Below are positions 13,412-13,605 of a stretch of DNA of 13,605 nucleotides, one piece after another. Below the pieces are notes generated by a model. The model searched no databases, was not told the origin of the DNA, and saw nothing but the letters and a program-made list of their open reading frames with translations. The stretch spans positions 1-13,605 of the forward strand of contig JBIIVF010000062.1 in the NCBI GenBank assembly GCA_044339595.1, read 5' to 3'. The position numbers and the translations under genes were made by a program. Source of the stretch: CAZTGZ01 sp044339595. Lineage in GTDB: Bacteria > Bacteroidota > Bacteroidia > NS11-12g > UBA9320. The stretch's first letter is position 1. Each line of letters starts with the position of its first letter.

Positions 13412-13605
13412 TTAGTTTCGGATCATGATTCTTCCGGTGGTGGTCATTCCTGAACGATTCACTTGTACCTGATAGATCCCATCTGCCAGACCGGTTAATT
13501 CGAGGTTGATAATTCCGTTACTTCCGGTAGTTTGGTATACTTCACGTCCGGTGGCATCCATTACGCGGATAGTAGCCGTTTCTGATGGCATAAAATCTGC
13601 CATTT
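13412..13605 (-). CDS. C-terminal end of a T9SS-secreted protein (partial)
   Basis: The frame is open to the right edge, and the last ~64 residues look like a type A Por-secretion C-terminal sorting domain. The beta-strand pattern is ETATIRVMDATGREVYQ, then IINLELTGLADGIYQVQVN, then TTTGRIMIRN as the final strand ending in a basic residue. In Bacteroidota this tail directs a protein across the outer membrane by the type IX system, after which it is removed and the passenger is often anchored to A-LPS. The passenger domain lies outside the window, so the cargo function is unknown. The ATG at 13603 is probably an internal methionine. The gene ends 21 bp before the palindromic terminator. Confidence 0.85.
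   Translation of the reverse strand, partial: MADFMPSETATIRVMDATGREVYQTTGSNGIINLELTGLADGIYQVQVNRSGMTTTGRIMIRN

Noticed and set aside
1..13605. CRISPR array, tRNA/rRNA, insertion sequence, prophage or defence island
   Set aside because: I found no direct-repeat arrays, RNA gene folds, transposase or integrase sequences, or defence-type domains; nearly all bases are in recognisable chromosomal genes.

Overview
The window is about 40% GC by eye and reads as a chromosomal segment of a member of the Bacteroidota. The evidence is a C-terminal type IX secretion (T9SS) tail at the right edge, several lipoprotein-type signal peptides, no clear Shine-Dalgarno sequences, Bacteroidota-type TAnnTTTG -7 promoter boxes, and a histidine-kinase-then-regulator gene order as in RprX/RprY. 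I cannot place it below phylum level. Only one gene, a small cytochrome b5-like protein, is on the + strand. The other thirteen are on the - strand, so the window is best read from right to left.

Right to left: (1) The 3' end of a T9SS-secreted protein (13412-13605), closed by a 44-bp perfect palindrome that works as a terminator. (2) pdxH and a GT2-type glycosyltransferase, overlapping as TTGA and apparently expressed from a leaderless promoter. (3) An ABC-F/YbiT-like ATPase, an FKBP-type peptidyl-prolyl isomerase lipoprotein, dipeptidase E (pepE) and a small lipoprotein of unknown function, tightly packed and ended by a strong hairpin terminator at 7673-7704. (4) fabG, tatC and rpiB in one tight operon. 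(5) The lone + strand cytochrome b5-like gene at 5256-5525. (6) A histidine kinase and an OmpR-family response regulator, separated by 79 bp holding two inverted repeats. (7) guaA, a lipoprotein with a periplasmic-binding-protein-like fold, and the start of an RsmB/NOP-type RNA methyltransferase, all overlapping and running off the left edge.

Most of the content is housekeeping: purine synthesis, B6 salvage, fatty acid synthesis, Tat export, pentose phosphate chemistry, peptide turnover and translation. I see no phage, IS element, CRISPR array, tRNA, rRNA or defence island, and no intergenic gap above about 125 bp. The observation most worth following is in the ABC-F protein. One of its two composite ATP sites has lost its Walker A lysine, its partner signature glycines and its catalytic glutamate (now Gln459), while the other site is intact. 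Other points are frequent UUG starts, two of them in TTGA stop/start overlaps; a recurring TAnnTTTGCA box very close to start codons, with one apparently leaderless gene; and paired inverted repeats between kinase and regulator.
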